Positions 24,014-33,251 of a stretch of 64,000 nt of DNA are shown in pieces (the first letter of the stretch is position 1; every line of letters begins with the position of its first letter). Source of the stretch: Pelagovum sp. HNIBRBA483 (lineage in GTDB: Bacteria; Pseudomonadota; Alphaproteobacteria; Rhodobacterales; Rhodobacteraceae). A program made the translations under genes and the position numbers. The notes under the pieces were generated by a model. It was given only the letters and a program-made list of their open reading frames with translations, was not told where the DNA came from and did not search any database. Location: the NCBI RefSeq assembly GCF_040931995.1, contig NZ_CP162412.1, positions 310,001 through 374,000 of the forward strand, read 5' to 3'.

Positions 24014-26455
24014 ATGAGTGATTTTCCGACGACCGCGCGCGTTGTTATCATTGGGGGAGGTGCTGTTGGTGCCTCATGTGCTTACCACATCTCCAAGGCT
24101 GGTTGGGATGTTGTGTTGCTTGAAAAAAATGAACTAACGGCGGGCAGTACATGGCACGCCGCTGGCAACTGCCCTTCCTTTTCGACGAGTTGGGCGGTCA
24201 TGAATATGCAGCGATATTCGTTGGACTTGTACCGCCGTCTGGCCGACGAAGTCGACTATCCGATGAATTATCATGTTACGGGATCAATCCGGCTCGGTCA
24301 CAGCAAGGAACGCATGCAGGAATTCGAGCGCGCTCGGGGCATGGGCATATATCAGGGCATGGACCTTGAAATGATGCAGGTGTCCGATATCAAGGAGCGG
24401 TATCCTTTCATTGAAACTTACGATCTGTCGGGTGGGCTATATGATCCGGATGACGGCGATATTGATCCGGCGCAGCTTACCCAAGCGCTTGCCAAAGGTG
24501 CGCGCCAGATGGGGGCAAAAATCCTTCGTTTCACGCCCGCAACTGGCGTCAGCAAAGAGAATGACGAGTGGATCGTTCACACCGAAAAGGGTGATATACG
24601 CTGCGAAAAGGTCGTGAATGCGGCGGGATATTACGCGCAAAGGGTCGGGGAGTGGTTCAAGCCGTTTGGCGGTCGCACGGTGCCGATGGCCGTGATGAGC
24701 CATCAATACTTTCTCACTGAGCCGATCGAAGAATTGGAGCGCTGGTCGAAAGAGAACGGGAAGCTCCCTCTGCTGCGCGATGTGGATTCCAGTTACTATC
24801 TAAGGCAGGAAAAGTACGGCTTGAACTTGGGTCCGTATGAGAGAAATGGCAAAGCGCATTGGATTACACCCGATGATCCGATGCCGGATGACTTCAGTTT
24901 CCAGCTATACCCCGACGATCTTGAACGCCTTGAGTGGTACATTGAGGATGCGATGGCGCGGGTGCCTATCCTTGGCGCATCGGGTGTAGGGCGGGTCATC
25001 AACGGCCCGATCCCATATGCGCCGGATGGTTTACCTCTCATTGGTCCGATGCCTGGGGTGAAAAATGCCTATGAGGCCTGCGTTTTCACCTTTGGCATCA
25101 CGCAAGCCGGTGGCGCGGGAAAGGTTTTGGCTGAGTGGGTAACCGAAGGGCAGACCGAGTGGGATATGTGGGCTGTCGATCCACGCCGTTTCACGGACTA
25201 TACTGATCCCCAGTATTGTATCGACAAAGCAATGGAGGTTTATGGCCACGAGTATGCGATGCATTTCCCGTGGCATCGGTGGCCAGCTGCTCCGGATCGC
25301 CGTTTGTCGCCTGTTCATGATAAGATTATCGCGCAGGGCGGCCAGATGGGCGCTTATAATGGCTGGGAACGGGCGAATTGGTTTGCCCAATCCGGCGATG
25401 ATACCAGCGAAGAAGCAACAGAGACTTGGGCGCGATCCGGCCCTTGGGAGCCGCGTATTCGGGAAGAATGTGAAGCGGTCAGGGACAATGTCGGTGTGCT
25501 CGACCTGCCGGGCTTTTCGCGCTTCAATCTTGACGGCGAGGGTGCCTCAGACTGGTTGCGCAGCCGGATAACAGGGGCTTTGCCAAAGATCGGCCGCATG
25601 AACCTCATCTACTTTGCTGATGAAAGAGGCCGCGTGCTGACTGAGATGTCATGTTTGCGGCATGGTGAAAACCATATGACGCTAATCACTGCAGCAAGCG
25701 CCCAGTGGCATGATTGGGAAGTGCTCTGGCGAAACCTCCCCAGCGGGCTGACATTGACAGATCGTAGCGCAGATTTTTCAACATTGATTGTCGTGGGTCC
25801 ACAATCGCGCGCGCTCTTCGAGCAAATCGGTACAGATGCGGATCTGAGCCAAACATGGCTGAGTCATCAAACTGCAGTTGTTGCGGGTCGTCCTTGCTTG
25901 CTTGCTCGGGTTAGTTTTGCTGGCGAGCTCGGCTGGGAAGTCCACGCAGAAAACGAACATATTCCGGCACTTTATGAATCTGTAATTGGCGCTGGAGCCA
26001 AGCCATTTGGCATGTGGGCTTTGAACAGCCTGCGTTTAGAGAAGGGCTACCGGACGTGGAAAGGTGATCTATCAACAGATTACAGCGTTCTACAAAGCGG
26101 ACTGGAGCGCTTTGTAAAATGGGATAAGCCTGACTTCGTCGGAAAAGCCGCAATGGAAGTGGAGCGCCAGCAAGGAATTTCTAAACGTTTTACCACATTG
26201 GTCATCGATGCACCCGAAGAGTTCGACGCGCCATACATGGCGACGATCTGGAAAAACGGTGAAATCGTTGGCGAAGTGACCAGCGGAGGTTGGGGTTATC
26301 GGGTCGGAAAATCCATTGCTCTCGGGATGGTTAAACCTGAATTGGCTACCGAAGGTACGGCGCTCGAAATCGATATTTTTGGAACACGCTTCGCCGCGAC
26401 CGTGCAGGCCGATGCTCCGCTGTGGGATCGCGATAATGAAAGGCTTCGTGCATGA
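24014..26455 (+). CDS. DMGDH-like FAD oxidoreductase / GcvT fusion, copy 1
   Basis: 813 residues. The N-terminal half is a DAO-family flavoprotein: Rossmann motif VIIGGGAVGASCAYHI (residues 11-26) and STWHAAG (about 46-52), whose histidine carries covalent FAD in dimethylglycine and sarcosine dehydrogenases. The C-terminal half (from about residue 430) is a GcvT/aminomethyltransferase fold that binds folate and accepts the one-carbon unit. The enzyme should oxidise an N-methylated amine and pass formaldehyde to tetrahydrofolate. The usual residues after WHAAG differ here (NCPSFSTSWAVM), suggesting another substrate than copy 2. GGGAGAG precedes the ATG; the stop overlaps copy 2 by four bases. 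Confidence 0.88.
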   Translation: MSDFPTTARVVIIGGGAVGASCAYHISKAGWDVVLLEKNELTAGSTWHAAGNCPSFSTSWAVMNMQRYSLDLYRRLADEVDYPMNYHVTGSIRLGHSKERMQEFERARGMGIYQGMDLEMMQVSDIKERYPFIETYDLSGGLYDPDDGDIDPAQLTQALAKGARQMGAKILRFTPATGVSKENDEWIVHTEKGDIRCEKVVNAAGYYAQRVGEWFKPFGGRTVPMAVMSHQYFLTEPIEELERWSKENGKLPLLRDVDSSYYLRQEKYGLNLGPYERNGKAHWITPDDPMPDDFSFQLYPDDLERLEWYIEDAMARVPILGASGVGRVINGPIPYAPDGLPLIGPMPGVKNAYEACVFTFGITQAGGAGKVLAEWVTEGQTEWDMWAVDPRRFTDYTDPQYCIDKAMEVYGHEYAMHFPWHRWPAAPDRRLSPVHDKIIAQGGQMGAYNGWERANWFAQSGDDTSEEATETWARSGPWEPRIREECEAVRDNVGVLDLPGFSRFNLDGEGASDWLRSRITGALPKIGRMNLIYFADERGRVLTEMSCLRHGENHMTLITAASAQWHDWEVLWRNLPSGLTLTDRSADFSTLIVVGPQSRALFEQIGTDADLSQTWLSHQTAVVAGRPCLLARVSFAGELGWEVHAENEHIPALYESVIGAGAKPFGMWALNSLRLEKGYRTWKGDLSTDYSVLQSGLERFVKWDKPDFVGKAAMEVERQQGISKRFTTLVIDAPEEFDAPYMATIWKNGEIVGEVTSGGWGYRVGKSIALGMVKPELATEGTALEIDIFGTRFAATVQADAPLWDRDNERLRA

Positions 26456-28899
26456 CACAGCTCCCGAATAAAGCGCGTGTTGTTATCATCGGGGGTGGGG
26501 TTGTTGGATGCTCAGTGGCATACCACTTGTCCCAACTCGGGTGGACCGATGTGGTTTTGCTTGAACGGAAGCAATTGACCTCTGGGACGACGTGGCACGC
26601 AGCGGGCTTGATCGCGCAGCTGCGCGCTACGGCTAATATGACCAGACTGGCAAAGTACAGTCAGGAGCTCTACGGCTCTCTGGAAGCAGAAACCGGCGTA
26701 GCGACCGGTTTTAAGAGAGTCGGGTCGATTACCGTTGCTCTGACTGAAGAAAGGCGGGAGGAGATCTTCCGCTCGGCGGCTATGGCGCGTTCCTTTGGTG
26801 TGGAGATTGAAGAGATCTCACCGGACGAGGTCAGGAAGCGTTATCCTCATTTGAATACAGACGACGTTAGAGCCGGTGTTTATCTCCCTAAAGACGGGCA
26901 AGGCGACCCTGCGAATATCGCGCTGGCATTGGCTAAAGGAGCGCGCCAGCGCGGTGCAATTGTGCGAGAGCGGGTAAAAGTTAGCGCGATCAAACGATTG
27001 GGCCGGCGTGTCACGGGAGTGGATTGGCTGTCAGAGGACGGTGATCGCGGCCACATTGCCTGTGACATGATTGTCAACTGTGCGGGCATGTGGGGCCACG
27101 AGGTTGGCAGGATGGCTGGGGTGAACGTACCGCTGCATGCGTGTGAACATTTTTATATCGTCTCGGAACCCATCCAGGGCCTAACGCAGCTGCCCGTCCT
27201 CCGGGTGCCTGACGAGTGCGCTTACTACAAAGAGGATGCAGGGAAGATAATGCTCGGGGCGTTCGAGCCCAACGCAAAACCCTGGGGGATGAAAGGCATT
27301 CCCGAGTCTTTCGAGTTTGATCAACTTCCTGAGGATTTCGATCACTTTGAGCCGATTCTAGAGGCTGCTGTGAACAGAATGCCCATGTTGGCAGAAGCGG
27401 GGATACATACGTTTTTCAACGGTCCTGAAAGTTTTACTCCTGATGATGCATACCACTTGGGGCTTGCGCCTGAGATGGACAATGTATGGGTGGCAGCTGG
27501 ATTTAATTCGATCGGTATCCAGAGTGCGGGTGGGGCAGGTATGGCCTTGAGCCAATGGATGGATGCGGGCGAAAAACCATTTGATCTGGGTGATGTCGAC
27601 ATTTCCAGAATGCAGCCTTTTCAGGGAAACAAGCATTACCTTTACGAACGCTCAAAAGAGACATTGGGCCTTCTGTACGCAGATCATTTTCCGTTCCGTC
27701 AAAAAGCAACAGCGCGTGGGGTGAGGCGAACGCCGTTTCATTACCAACTCGCAGAGAATGGTGCCGTATTTGGCGAACTTGCCGGCTGGGAACGGGCGAA
27801 TTGGTACGCGCGAGACGGGCAGGAACGGGAATATGCCTACAGCTGGAAACGGCAGAACTTCTTCGATAACGTGGCCGAAGAGCATCGCGCCGTTCGGTCT
27901 GGGGTTGGCATGTATGACATGTCAAGTTTCGGGAAACTCCGAGTCGAAGGCACGGATGCGGAGGCGTTCCTCAACCGCGTATGCGGTGCGGATATGCGCG
28001 TTCCAGCCGGAAAGATTGTTTACACCCAATTCCTGAATAACAGAGGCGGCATCGAAGCGGATGTTACTGTCACGCGTCTTAGCGAGACGTCTTTCCTTGT
28101 GGTGACCCCTGCAGCTACGCGTCTCGCTGACGAAACGTGGCTTAGGCGACATGCCGAAGGGGCGAAGGTGGTCATTGTTGATATGACCGCTGCTGAAGGC
28201 GTTCTCGCAATTATGGGACCGAAATCGCGGGAGGTCTTACAAACGATTTCCCCGAATGATTTTTCGAATGAAGCAAACCCGTTCGGAACCGCGCAAGAAA
28301 TTGAATTGGGCTTCGGTCTTGCGCGGGTGCATCGGGTTTCATACGTCGGGGAGCTAGGCTGGGAAATTTATGTTTCCTCAGACATGGCGGCACATGCGTT
28401 TGAGACATTGCTCAAAGCTGGCGAGGAGCATGATCTCAAGCTTTGTGGAATGCACATGATGGATTGTTGCCGCATTGAGAAAGCTTTTCGCCATTTTGGG
28501 CATGACATTACCTGCGAAGATCATGTGTTAGAGGCCGGGCTCGGTTTCGCTGTTGGCAAAAACAAAGGTGATTTCATTGGGCGCGCCGCCGTCGAGGCCA
28601 AAAAAGAAAGTGGTTTGGAACGGCGTTTGTTGCAATTCAAGCTGACCGAGTCTGAGCCACTACTTTACCATAATGAGCCGGTTATCCGAGATGGTGAGAT
28701 TGTTGGCCATCTCACATCTGGCGCCTATGGACACCATTTAGGCGCCGCTATCGGTATGGGGTACGTTCCCTGCAAGGGTGAACGCGCCGAGGATCTATTG
28801 AGCTCGCTCTATGAAATAGATGTCATGGGCACCCGAGTGCGTGCGGAGGCGTCGTTGAAACCTATGTACGACCCAACTGGTGCGCGCGTGAAGACGTAG
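26452..28899 (+). CDS. DMGDH-like FAD oxidoreductase / GcvT fusion, copy 2
   Basis: 815 residues, same architecture as its upstream neighbour: VIIGGGVVGCSVAYHL (residues 11-26), TTWHAAGLIAQLRATANMT (about 47-65) with the FAD-linked histidine, then the DAO C-terminal part with WVAAGFNSIGIQSAGGAG, and GcvT domains with YDMSSFGKLRVEG and SYVGELGWEIY. The context after WHAAG is the common form of dimethylglycine/sarcosine dehydrogenases, so this is closer to the classic enzymes than copy 1. Translationally coupled to copy 1 by ATGA. The two proteins may act in sequence on one methylated amine, or as a hetero-oligomer; neither is shown. Electrons probably go to ETF. Confidence 0.9.
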   Translation: MTQLPNKARVVIIGGGVVGCSVAYHLSQLGWTDVVLLERKQLTSGTTWHAAGLIAQLRATANMTRLAKYSQELYGSLEAETGVATGFKRVGSITVALTEERREEIFRSAAMARSFGVEIEEISPDEVRKRYPHLNTDDVRAGVYLPKDGQGDPANIALALAKGARQRGAIVRERVKVSAIKRLGRRVTGVDWLSEDGDRGHIACDMIVNCAGMWGHEVGRMAGVNVPLHACEHFYIVSEPIQGLTQLPVLRVPDECAYYKEDAGKIMLGAFEPNAKPWGMKGIPESFEFDQLPEDFDHFEPILEAAVNRMPMLAEAGIHTFFNGPESFTPDDAYHLGLAPEMDNVWVAAGFNSIGIQSAGGAGMALSQWMDAGEKPFDLGDVDISRMQPFQGNKHYLYERSKETLGLLYADHFPFRQKATARGVRRTPFHYQLAENGAVFGELAGWERANWYARDGQEREYAYSWKRQNFFDNVAEEHRAVRSGVGMYDMSSFGKLRVEGTDAEAFLNRVCGADMRVPAGKIVYTQFLNNRGGIEADVTVTRLSETSFLVVTPAATRLADETWLRRHAEGAKVVIVDMTAAEGVLAIMGPKSREVLQTISPNDFSNEANPFGTAQEIELGFGLARVHRVSYVGELGWEIYVSSDMAAHAFETLLKAGEEHDLKLCGMHMMDCCRIEKAFRHFGHDITCEDHVLEAGLGFAVGKNKGDFIGRAAVEAKKESGLERRLLQFKLTESEPLLYHNEPVIRDGEIVGHLTSGAYGHHLGAAIGMGYVPCKGERAEDLLSSLYEIDVMGTRVRAEASLKPMYDPTGARVKT

Positions 28900-28930
28900 A
28901 CCTCGGATATCGTCTGCGCTAAGCGGAGGC

Positions 28931-29578
28931 ATGTCTGATGTCTATTCACCACCTAATGATCCACTCGTGATCCTACATGAGGATCACGAGCTACTCGTCG
29001 TTGATAAGCCGTCAGGCTTGCTCTCAGTGCCGGGAAAAGGTGAGCATCTTTCAGACTGCCTTTTAGCGCGGGTACAGGCGGCTTTTCCGACGGCGTTGCT
29101 TGTACACCGGCTGGATAGAGACACCTCTGGCGTTATCGTTTTCGCTCTTTCACCTCATGCCCAACGGCATTTGGGCCTCCAATTCGAAAGACGGCAGGTG
29201 AAGAAGACCTATGTTGCGCGCGTGTGGGGCGAGATCAGCGACAAGAAAGGCTCTATAGATCTTCCTTTGATTGTTGATTGGCCAAACCGCCCGCTACAGA
29301 TGGTCGACTTCGAGAACGGAAAAAAGGCGGTGACTGACTGGCGTGTCGTGCGCGCGCGGGCTGGGGAAACACGCGTTCGGCTTATGCCGCAAACGGGGCG
29401 CAGCCATCAGCTAAGGGTTCATATGAAAGAGATCGGTCATCCGATTCTAGGGGATCCGTTTTATGCCCACGGCCCAGCAAGGGAGTATCCGCGCCTTATG
29501 CTGCATTCAGAGACTCTCCAGTTGCGCCATCCTGACGGCGGTGCGGGGGTCCGTATCAACGCACCTGCACCCTTCTAG
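28931..29578 (+). CDS. RluA-family pseudouridine synthase
   Basis: 215 residues. The catalytic aspartate is in HRLDRDTSG (about residues 56-64); LPQTGRSHQLRVHM-type motif is present (LMPQTGRSHQLRVHMK, about 155-170), and the start LHEDHELLVVDKPSGLLSVPG is typical. No S4 domain, length as in RluA, which modifies U746 of 23S rRNA and U32 of some tRNAs. GCGGAGG precedes the ATG. Thirty-one bases after the second oxidoreductase gene, probably by chance of order rather than function. Confidence 0.92.
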   Translation: MSDVYSPPNDPLVILHEDHELLVVDKPSGLLSVPGKGEHLSDCLLARVQAAFPTALLVHRLDRDTSGVIVFALSPHAQRHLGLQFERRQVKKTYVARVWGEISDKKGSIDLPLIVDWPNRPLQMVDFENGKKAVTDWRVVRARAGETRVRLMPQTGRSHQLRVHMKEIGHPILGDPFYAHGPAREYPRLMLHSETLQLRHPDGGAGVRINAPAPF

Positions 29579-29716
29579 CTTCCATTTGATCCCGCCGCCG
29601 ACTGGTGCGTGCTGTCTCGGTTCGTGTCATCGCTAAGAGGTAAACGCTTCGATGGTGCACGACGATGTTCTTTATGTGAATGTCGAAGAGAAGGATTGAT
29701 TCGAGGTAGAGACTTT

Positions 29717-30169
29717 ATGGCGAGTAAAGCGCCTCCTTTAATTATCGGCTGGAGAGAAGTCATTCAGTTGCCAGAACTGGGGCTTTCTGGCTTGAACGCA
29801 AAGATCGATACCGGTGCGCGTACATCGGCGTTGCATGCCCGCAAGATTGCGACCTTCCAGAAAGACGGGGAAACTTGGGTAAGGTTCAATGTACGCCATC
29901 GCGAGGTCGCAGGCGCTGTTGATTGCCAAGCGCGCGTAGTGGATGAGCGTTGGATAACGAATACATCTGGTAAGCCTGAAAGCCGCCTGATTATCAGCAC
30001 GATGATGCAGCTTGGTAAGCGGTCTTGGCGAATCGAGTTATCTTTGGCTGACCGGAAGGCGATGACGATGCCGATCATTCTCGGGCGGACAGCACTCAGG
30101 CGGCGTAATATCTTGATAAGTGCAGGTCGGTCGTGGGTGACCCAAAAACCTGGAAAGGAACACCAATGA
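29717..30169 (+). CDS. RimB-type retropepsin-like (ATP-dependent zinc protease, DUF785) protein
   Basis: 150 residues from the ATG at 29717; an upstream in-frame start at 29609 has no ribosome-binding site. The active-site-like motif [13 protein letters not shown] (about residues 24-36) and C-terminal [15 protein letters not shown] match the family called Zn_protease/RimB, which folds like a retroviral aspartic protease; the aspartate of DTGA is the probable catalytic residue. In several bacteria this gene is fused to or next to rimK, and the protein has been shown to be an endopeptidase in the pathway that modifies ribosomal protein S6. Here it overlaps rimK by ATGA. Confidence 0.85.
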   Translation: MASKAPPLIIGWREVIQLPELGLSGLNAKIDTGARTSALHARKIATFQKDGETWVRFNVRHREVAGAVDCQARVVDERWITNTSGKPESRLIISTMMQLGKRSWRIELSLADRKAMTMPIILGRTALRRRNILISAGRSWVTQKPGKEHQ

Positions 30170-31071
30170 AGATCGCGATGTTGGCTCGAAACGCGAACCT
30201 GTATTCCCACCGACGCCTTGTGGAAGCCGCAAAAGCTCGTGGGCATGAGTTGGAAATAATCAACACGCTTCGATGCTATATGAACATTGCCAGTCGTCGT
30301 CCCGAGGTATGGTACAACGGAGAAAAACTGCCCCGTTTTGATGCAGTTATCCCGCGTATCGGTGCCTCTGTAACGTTCTACGGGCTTGCCGTGCTTCGAC
30401 AGTTCGAGATGATGGGCGTGTATCCTGTCAATGAAAGTGTCGCGATCGGTCGCAGTCGCGACAAACTGCGTTCGATGCAACTTCTTGCGCGGGATGGAAT
30501 CGGGCTTCCTGTGACAACATTCGCGCATGACCCTAAACAGACCGAAGAGGTTATTCGATTGGCTGGTGGTGCTCCGGTCGTTGTGAAACTGCTTGAGGGA
30601 ACTCAAGGTATTGGCGTTGTCTTGGCCGATACAGAACGATCTGCAAAGTCAGTGATCGAGGCTTTCCGTGGGGCGGGCGTCAATATTATGGCGCAAGAAT
30701 TCATCCGAGAGGCCGGCGGCAGCGATATTCGTGCGCTGGTAATCGGAGGGAAGGTTGTCGCAGCGATGCAGCGGAGTGGAGCGAAGGGTGAGTTCCGCTC
30801 CAACTTGCATCGCGGTGGAAGTGCCAAAGCGGTGAAGATTACGCCGGAAGAACGCGCGACCGCCATTAGGGCCGCCAAGACGCTTGGTTTGAATGTCTGT
30901 GGCGTTGATATGTTGCGCTCCAATCACGGGCCGGTTGTGATGGAGGTGAATTCGTCACCTGGATTGGAAGGGGTCGAGAAGGCTACTGGGCGAGATATCG
31001 CCGGAAAAATCATCGAGTTCATTGAGAAAAATGCGAAAGATGGAAAAACAAGAACCAAAGGCAAAGGGTAG
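30166..31071 (+). CDS. rimK: RimK-type ATP-grasp ligase (S6--L-glutamate ligase)
   Basis: 301 residues, standard RimK length. An ATP-grasp enzyme that adds glutamates to the C-terminus of ribosomal protein S6 in E. coli and Pseudomonas. Visible are [20 protein letters not shown] (about 61-80) and [23 protein letters not shown]-binding [11 protein letters not shown], the Mg/ATP site [19 protein letters not shown] and [14 protein letters not shown] with the metal-binding E and N. Start at 30166 overlaps the retropepsin-like gene stop (ATGA). Pairing of ligase and peptidase is conserved in many proteobacteria. Alternatives in the same family make other glutamate ligations. Confidence 0.93.
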   Translation: MKIAMLARNANLYSHRRLVEAAKARGHELEIINTLRCYMNIASRRPEVWYNGEKLPRFDAVIPRIGASVTFYGLAVLRQFEMMGVYPVNESVAIGRSRDKLRSMQLLARDGIGLPVTTFAHDPKQTEEVIRLAGGAPVVVKLLEGTQGIGVVLADTERSAKSVIEAFRGAGVNIMAQEFIREAGGSDIRALVIGGKVVAAMQRSGAKGEFRSNLHRGGSAKAVKITPEERATAIRAAKTLGLNVCGVDMLRSNHGPVVMEVNSSPGLEGVEKATGRDIAGKIIEFIEKNAKDGKTRTKGKG

Positions 31072-31153
31072 ATGCGGTTCTGCGCGTAGTTGACATAGAT
31101 GACCTTGCGCTTCAGTGAGGCCTGCAAGCGCCAAACTTTGAAAAGGAAACGCT

Positions 31154-31864
31154 GTGTCTGATGATCGCCTCATTGTTGCAATGGATGTTCCGAATGCTTT
31201 GGCTGGCCTGGAGTTGGCGCGTAGGCTTGGCGATACGGTCAGCTTTTACAAGATTGGTCTTGGCATGCTGACCGGTGGGGGATTGGCGCTCGCGGATGAG
31301 CTGAAGAGAGAATACGGAAAGCGCATTTTTCTGGACATGAAGTTCTTCGATATCCCAGCCACGGTTGAGGCAGCCGTTCGCGGAATTGCCCAATTTGATC
31401 TAGATTTTTTAACAGTGCATGGCGATCCGCACGTTGTTCGGGCTGCGAAAGAAGGTGCGTCTGGAACTGATCTGAAAATCTTAGGTGTAACAGTGCTGAC
31501 TTCGCTTAGCCGCGAAGATCTGGATGCAGCTTGCATCAAAAACGGGGCAATCGACGAATTGGTGGTTGAGAGAGCCATCAAAGCCTTTGAGGCCGGCGCG
31601 GACGGTGTGATTGCAAGCCCCCAAGAAGCGGCTCGAATTAGAGATCTTCCAGAAGCGAACAGAAAATTGATCGTCACGCCCGGTGTGCGCCCGACAGGGG
31701 CTGATCTAAACGATCAAAAGCGTGTCATGGCTCCGGCTGACGCGGTGAAAGCGGGCGTTGATCATATCGTTGTCGGGCGCCCGATCTGGCAAGCTGCTGA
31801 CCCTGCTGCCGCTGCAAAAGCGATAGTGGAAGAAATGCAGCATGCTGACCAAACTGCCGGATGA
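31154..31864 (+). CDS. pyrF: Orotidine 5'-phosphate decarboxylase
   Basis: 236 residues with GTG start at 31154, preceded by AAAAGGA. Decarboxylates OMP to UMP, the last step of de novo pyrimidine synthesis. The catalytic tetrad is visible in FLDMKFFDIPATV (about residues 58-70), with DMKFFDIP the family signature; VTPGVRPTG (about 175-183) and IVVGRPIW near the C-terminus bind the phosphate. Complete. Sits between rimK and dinB without obvious functional link. Confidence 0.97.
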   Translation: MSDDRLIVAMDVPNALAGLELARRLGDTVSFYKIGLGMLTGGGLALADELKREYGKRIFLDMKFFDIPATVEAAVRGIAQFDLDFLTVHGDPHVVRAAKEGASGTDLKILGVTVLTSLSREDLDAACIKNGAIDELVVERAIKAFEAGADGVIASPQEAARIRDLPEANRKLIVTPGVRPTGADLNDQKRVMAPADAVKAGVDHIVVGRPIWQAADPAAAAKAIVEEMQHADQTAG

Positions 31865-31994
31865 GGGGAGCTCAAACATTTTTCCTTCGCTAATTGATGA
31901 CTAGGCGAATTGAGAAATTGTTTGGGTCAGCTTTGTTGGCTGCACCGAAATTGGACAATTGTCGTTTCGCGAATCGCGGCATAGTTTTCTACGC

Positions 31995-33248
31995 ATGCCA
32001 TCAATGTGCCGAGACTGTTGCGCGACGTTTGAGGTGGGACCTCGCTGTCCCTCCTGCCGCAGTCCTCGGACCGTTTCTCATCTGGAATTATTTAGCCTTC
32101 ACATCGCGCACATGGATTGCGACGCATTCTACGCAAGCGTGGAAAAACGAGACAATCCAGAACTTCGAGACAAACCCGTTATAATTGGGGGCGGTCGACG
32201 GGGGGTGGTGTCGACCGCTTGCTATCTGGCACGGATCAAAGGTGTTCGTTCAGCGATGCCGATGTTTCAGGCACTTCGGCTGTGCCCTGAAGCGGTAGTT
32301 GTTAGGCCGCGGATGGACGCCTACGCTGAAGTCTCGCGTGCTATTCGCGACATGATGTTTGATTTGACCCCTCTGGTGGAGCCGCTCTCTTTGGACGAAG
32401 CATTCATGGACCTGTCGGGGACTGAACGTGTGCATGGTGCCCCGCCGGCGGTCGTTCTGGCGAGGCTTGTTAAGCGCATGAAGGCTGAGTTGGGAGTATC
32501 TGGTTCGATCGGTCTGTCACACAATAAGTTCTTGGCAAAAATCGCTAGTGACCTCGATAAGCCGCATGGTTTTTCAATCATTGGGGTTGAGGAAACGACG
32601 GATTTTCTAAGCCGCAAACCAGTTCGCATGATCTGGGGCGTGGGACCATCTACACAAGAAAGTCTGGCTTCGGCGGGGATACGCACGTTCGACGACCTTT
32701 TGAGATGGGAACTGGAAGATTTACAGAAACGGTTCGGGAACACCGGCGCGCGCCTCTGGAAGCTTGCGCGCGGGCAAGATGCGAGAAGTGTTTCCAACTC
32801 AGGGAACATTAAGACCATTTCAAATGAAACAACGTTTGAGTCGGATGTTTCGTCAGTGGATGTACTGGATGGATATTTATGGCGCATGTCTGAGAAAGTC
32901 AGCGACCGTGCGAAGGTGCAATTGAAGGCTGGGCGCATCATAACGCTGAAGTTGAAAACAGCTGATCATAAAATCATTACGCGACGGAAGAGCCTGCATC
33001 AGCCTACGCAAATGACCGAAAGCATTTATGGCGCCGCGAAAAATATGCTAGATCGTGTCGCGTTGGGTTCTTCTTTCAGATTGTTGGGCGTCGGCTTGGG
33101 TGGCCTTACGTCTTCGAACGAAGCGGATTTGGAAGGCGATCTGTTGGACCCTGATGCAATGCGTCGCGCAAAGGCTGAGCGGGCTACAGACAGCATTCGA
33201 AAAAAATTTGGCAAAGGGTCAATTCTGAAAGGACGGGCGTTGCGTTGA
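31995..33248 (+). CDS. dinB: DNA polymerase IV with N-terminal zinc ribbon
   Basis: 417 residues. The ATG at 31995 is preferred over a TTG at 31959 because it begins right at the N-terminal zinc-ribbon extension: MPSMCRDCC, then CPSC, with C5/C8 and C18/C21 as a likely metal site. The Y-family polymerase follows: AHMDCDAFYASVEKR (about 36-50), LDEAFMDLSG with catalytic acidic residues (about 131-140), and the helix-hairpin-helix and little finger beyond. This error-prone polymerase bypasses damaged bases. No LexA box was recognised upstream. The zinc-ribbon is not present in E. coli DinB. It ends four bases from a convergent amidohydrolase gene. Confidence 0.93.
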   Translation: MPSMCRDCCATFEVGPRCPSCRSPRTVSHLELFSLHIAHMDCDAFYASVEKRDNPELRDKPVIIGGGRRGVVSTACYLARIKGVRSAMPMFQALRLCPEAVVVRPRMDAYAEVSRAIRDMMFDLTPLVEPLSLDEAFMDLSGTERVHGAPPAVVLARLVKRMKAELGVSGSIGLSHNKFLAKIASDLDKPHGFSIIGVEETTDFLSRKPVRMIWGVGPSTQESLASAGIRTFDDLLRWELEDLQKRFGNTGARLWKLARGQDARSVSNSGNIKTISNETTFESDVSSVDVLDGYLWRMSEKVSDRAKVQLKAGRIITLKLKTADHKIITRRKSLHQPTQMTESIYGAAKNMLDRVALGSSFRLLGVGLGGLTSSNEADLEGDLLDPDAMRRAKAERATDSIRKKFGKGSILKGRALR

Positions 33249-33251
33249 AAT

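Noticed and set aside
24014-28899. Recent tandem duplication of the DMGDH-like gene
   Set aside because: The two proteins align in architecture only; FAD-site surroundings and most residues differ, so the duplication is old or they have separate origins.
10268-28899. Rhizopine (moc) catabolic island
   Set aside because: No Rieske/ferredoxin-type MocDEF demethylase and no MocR; the standard iolBCDEG set is present. A rhizopine-like substrate is only mentioned as one possibility for the linked enzymes.
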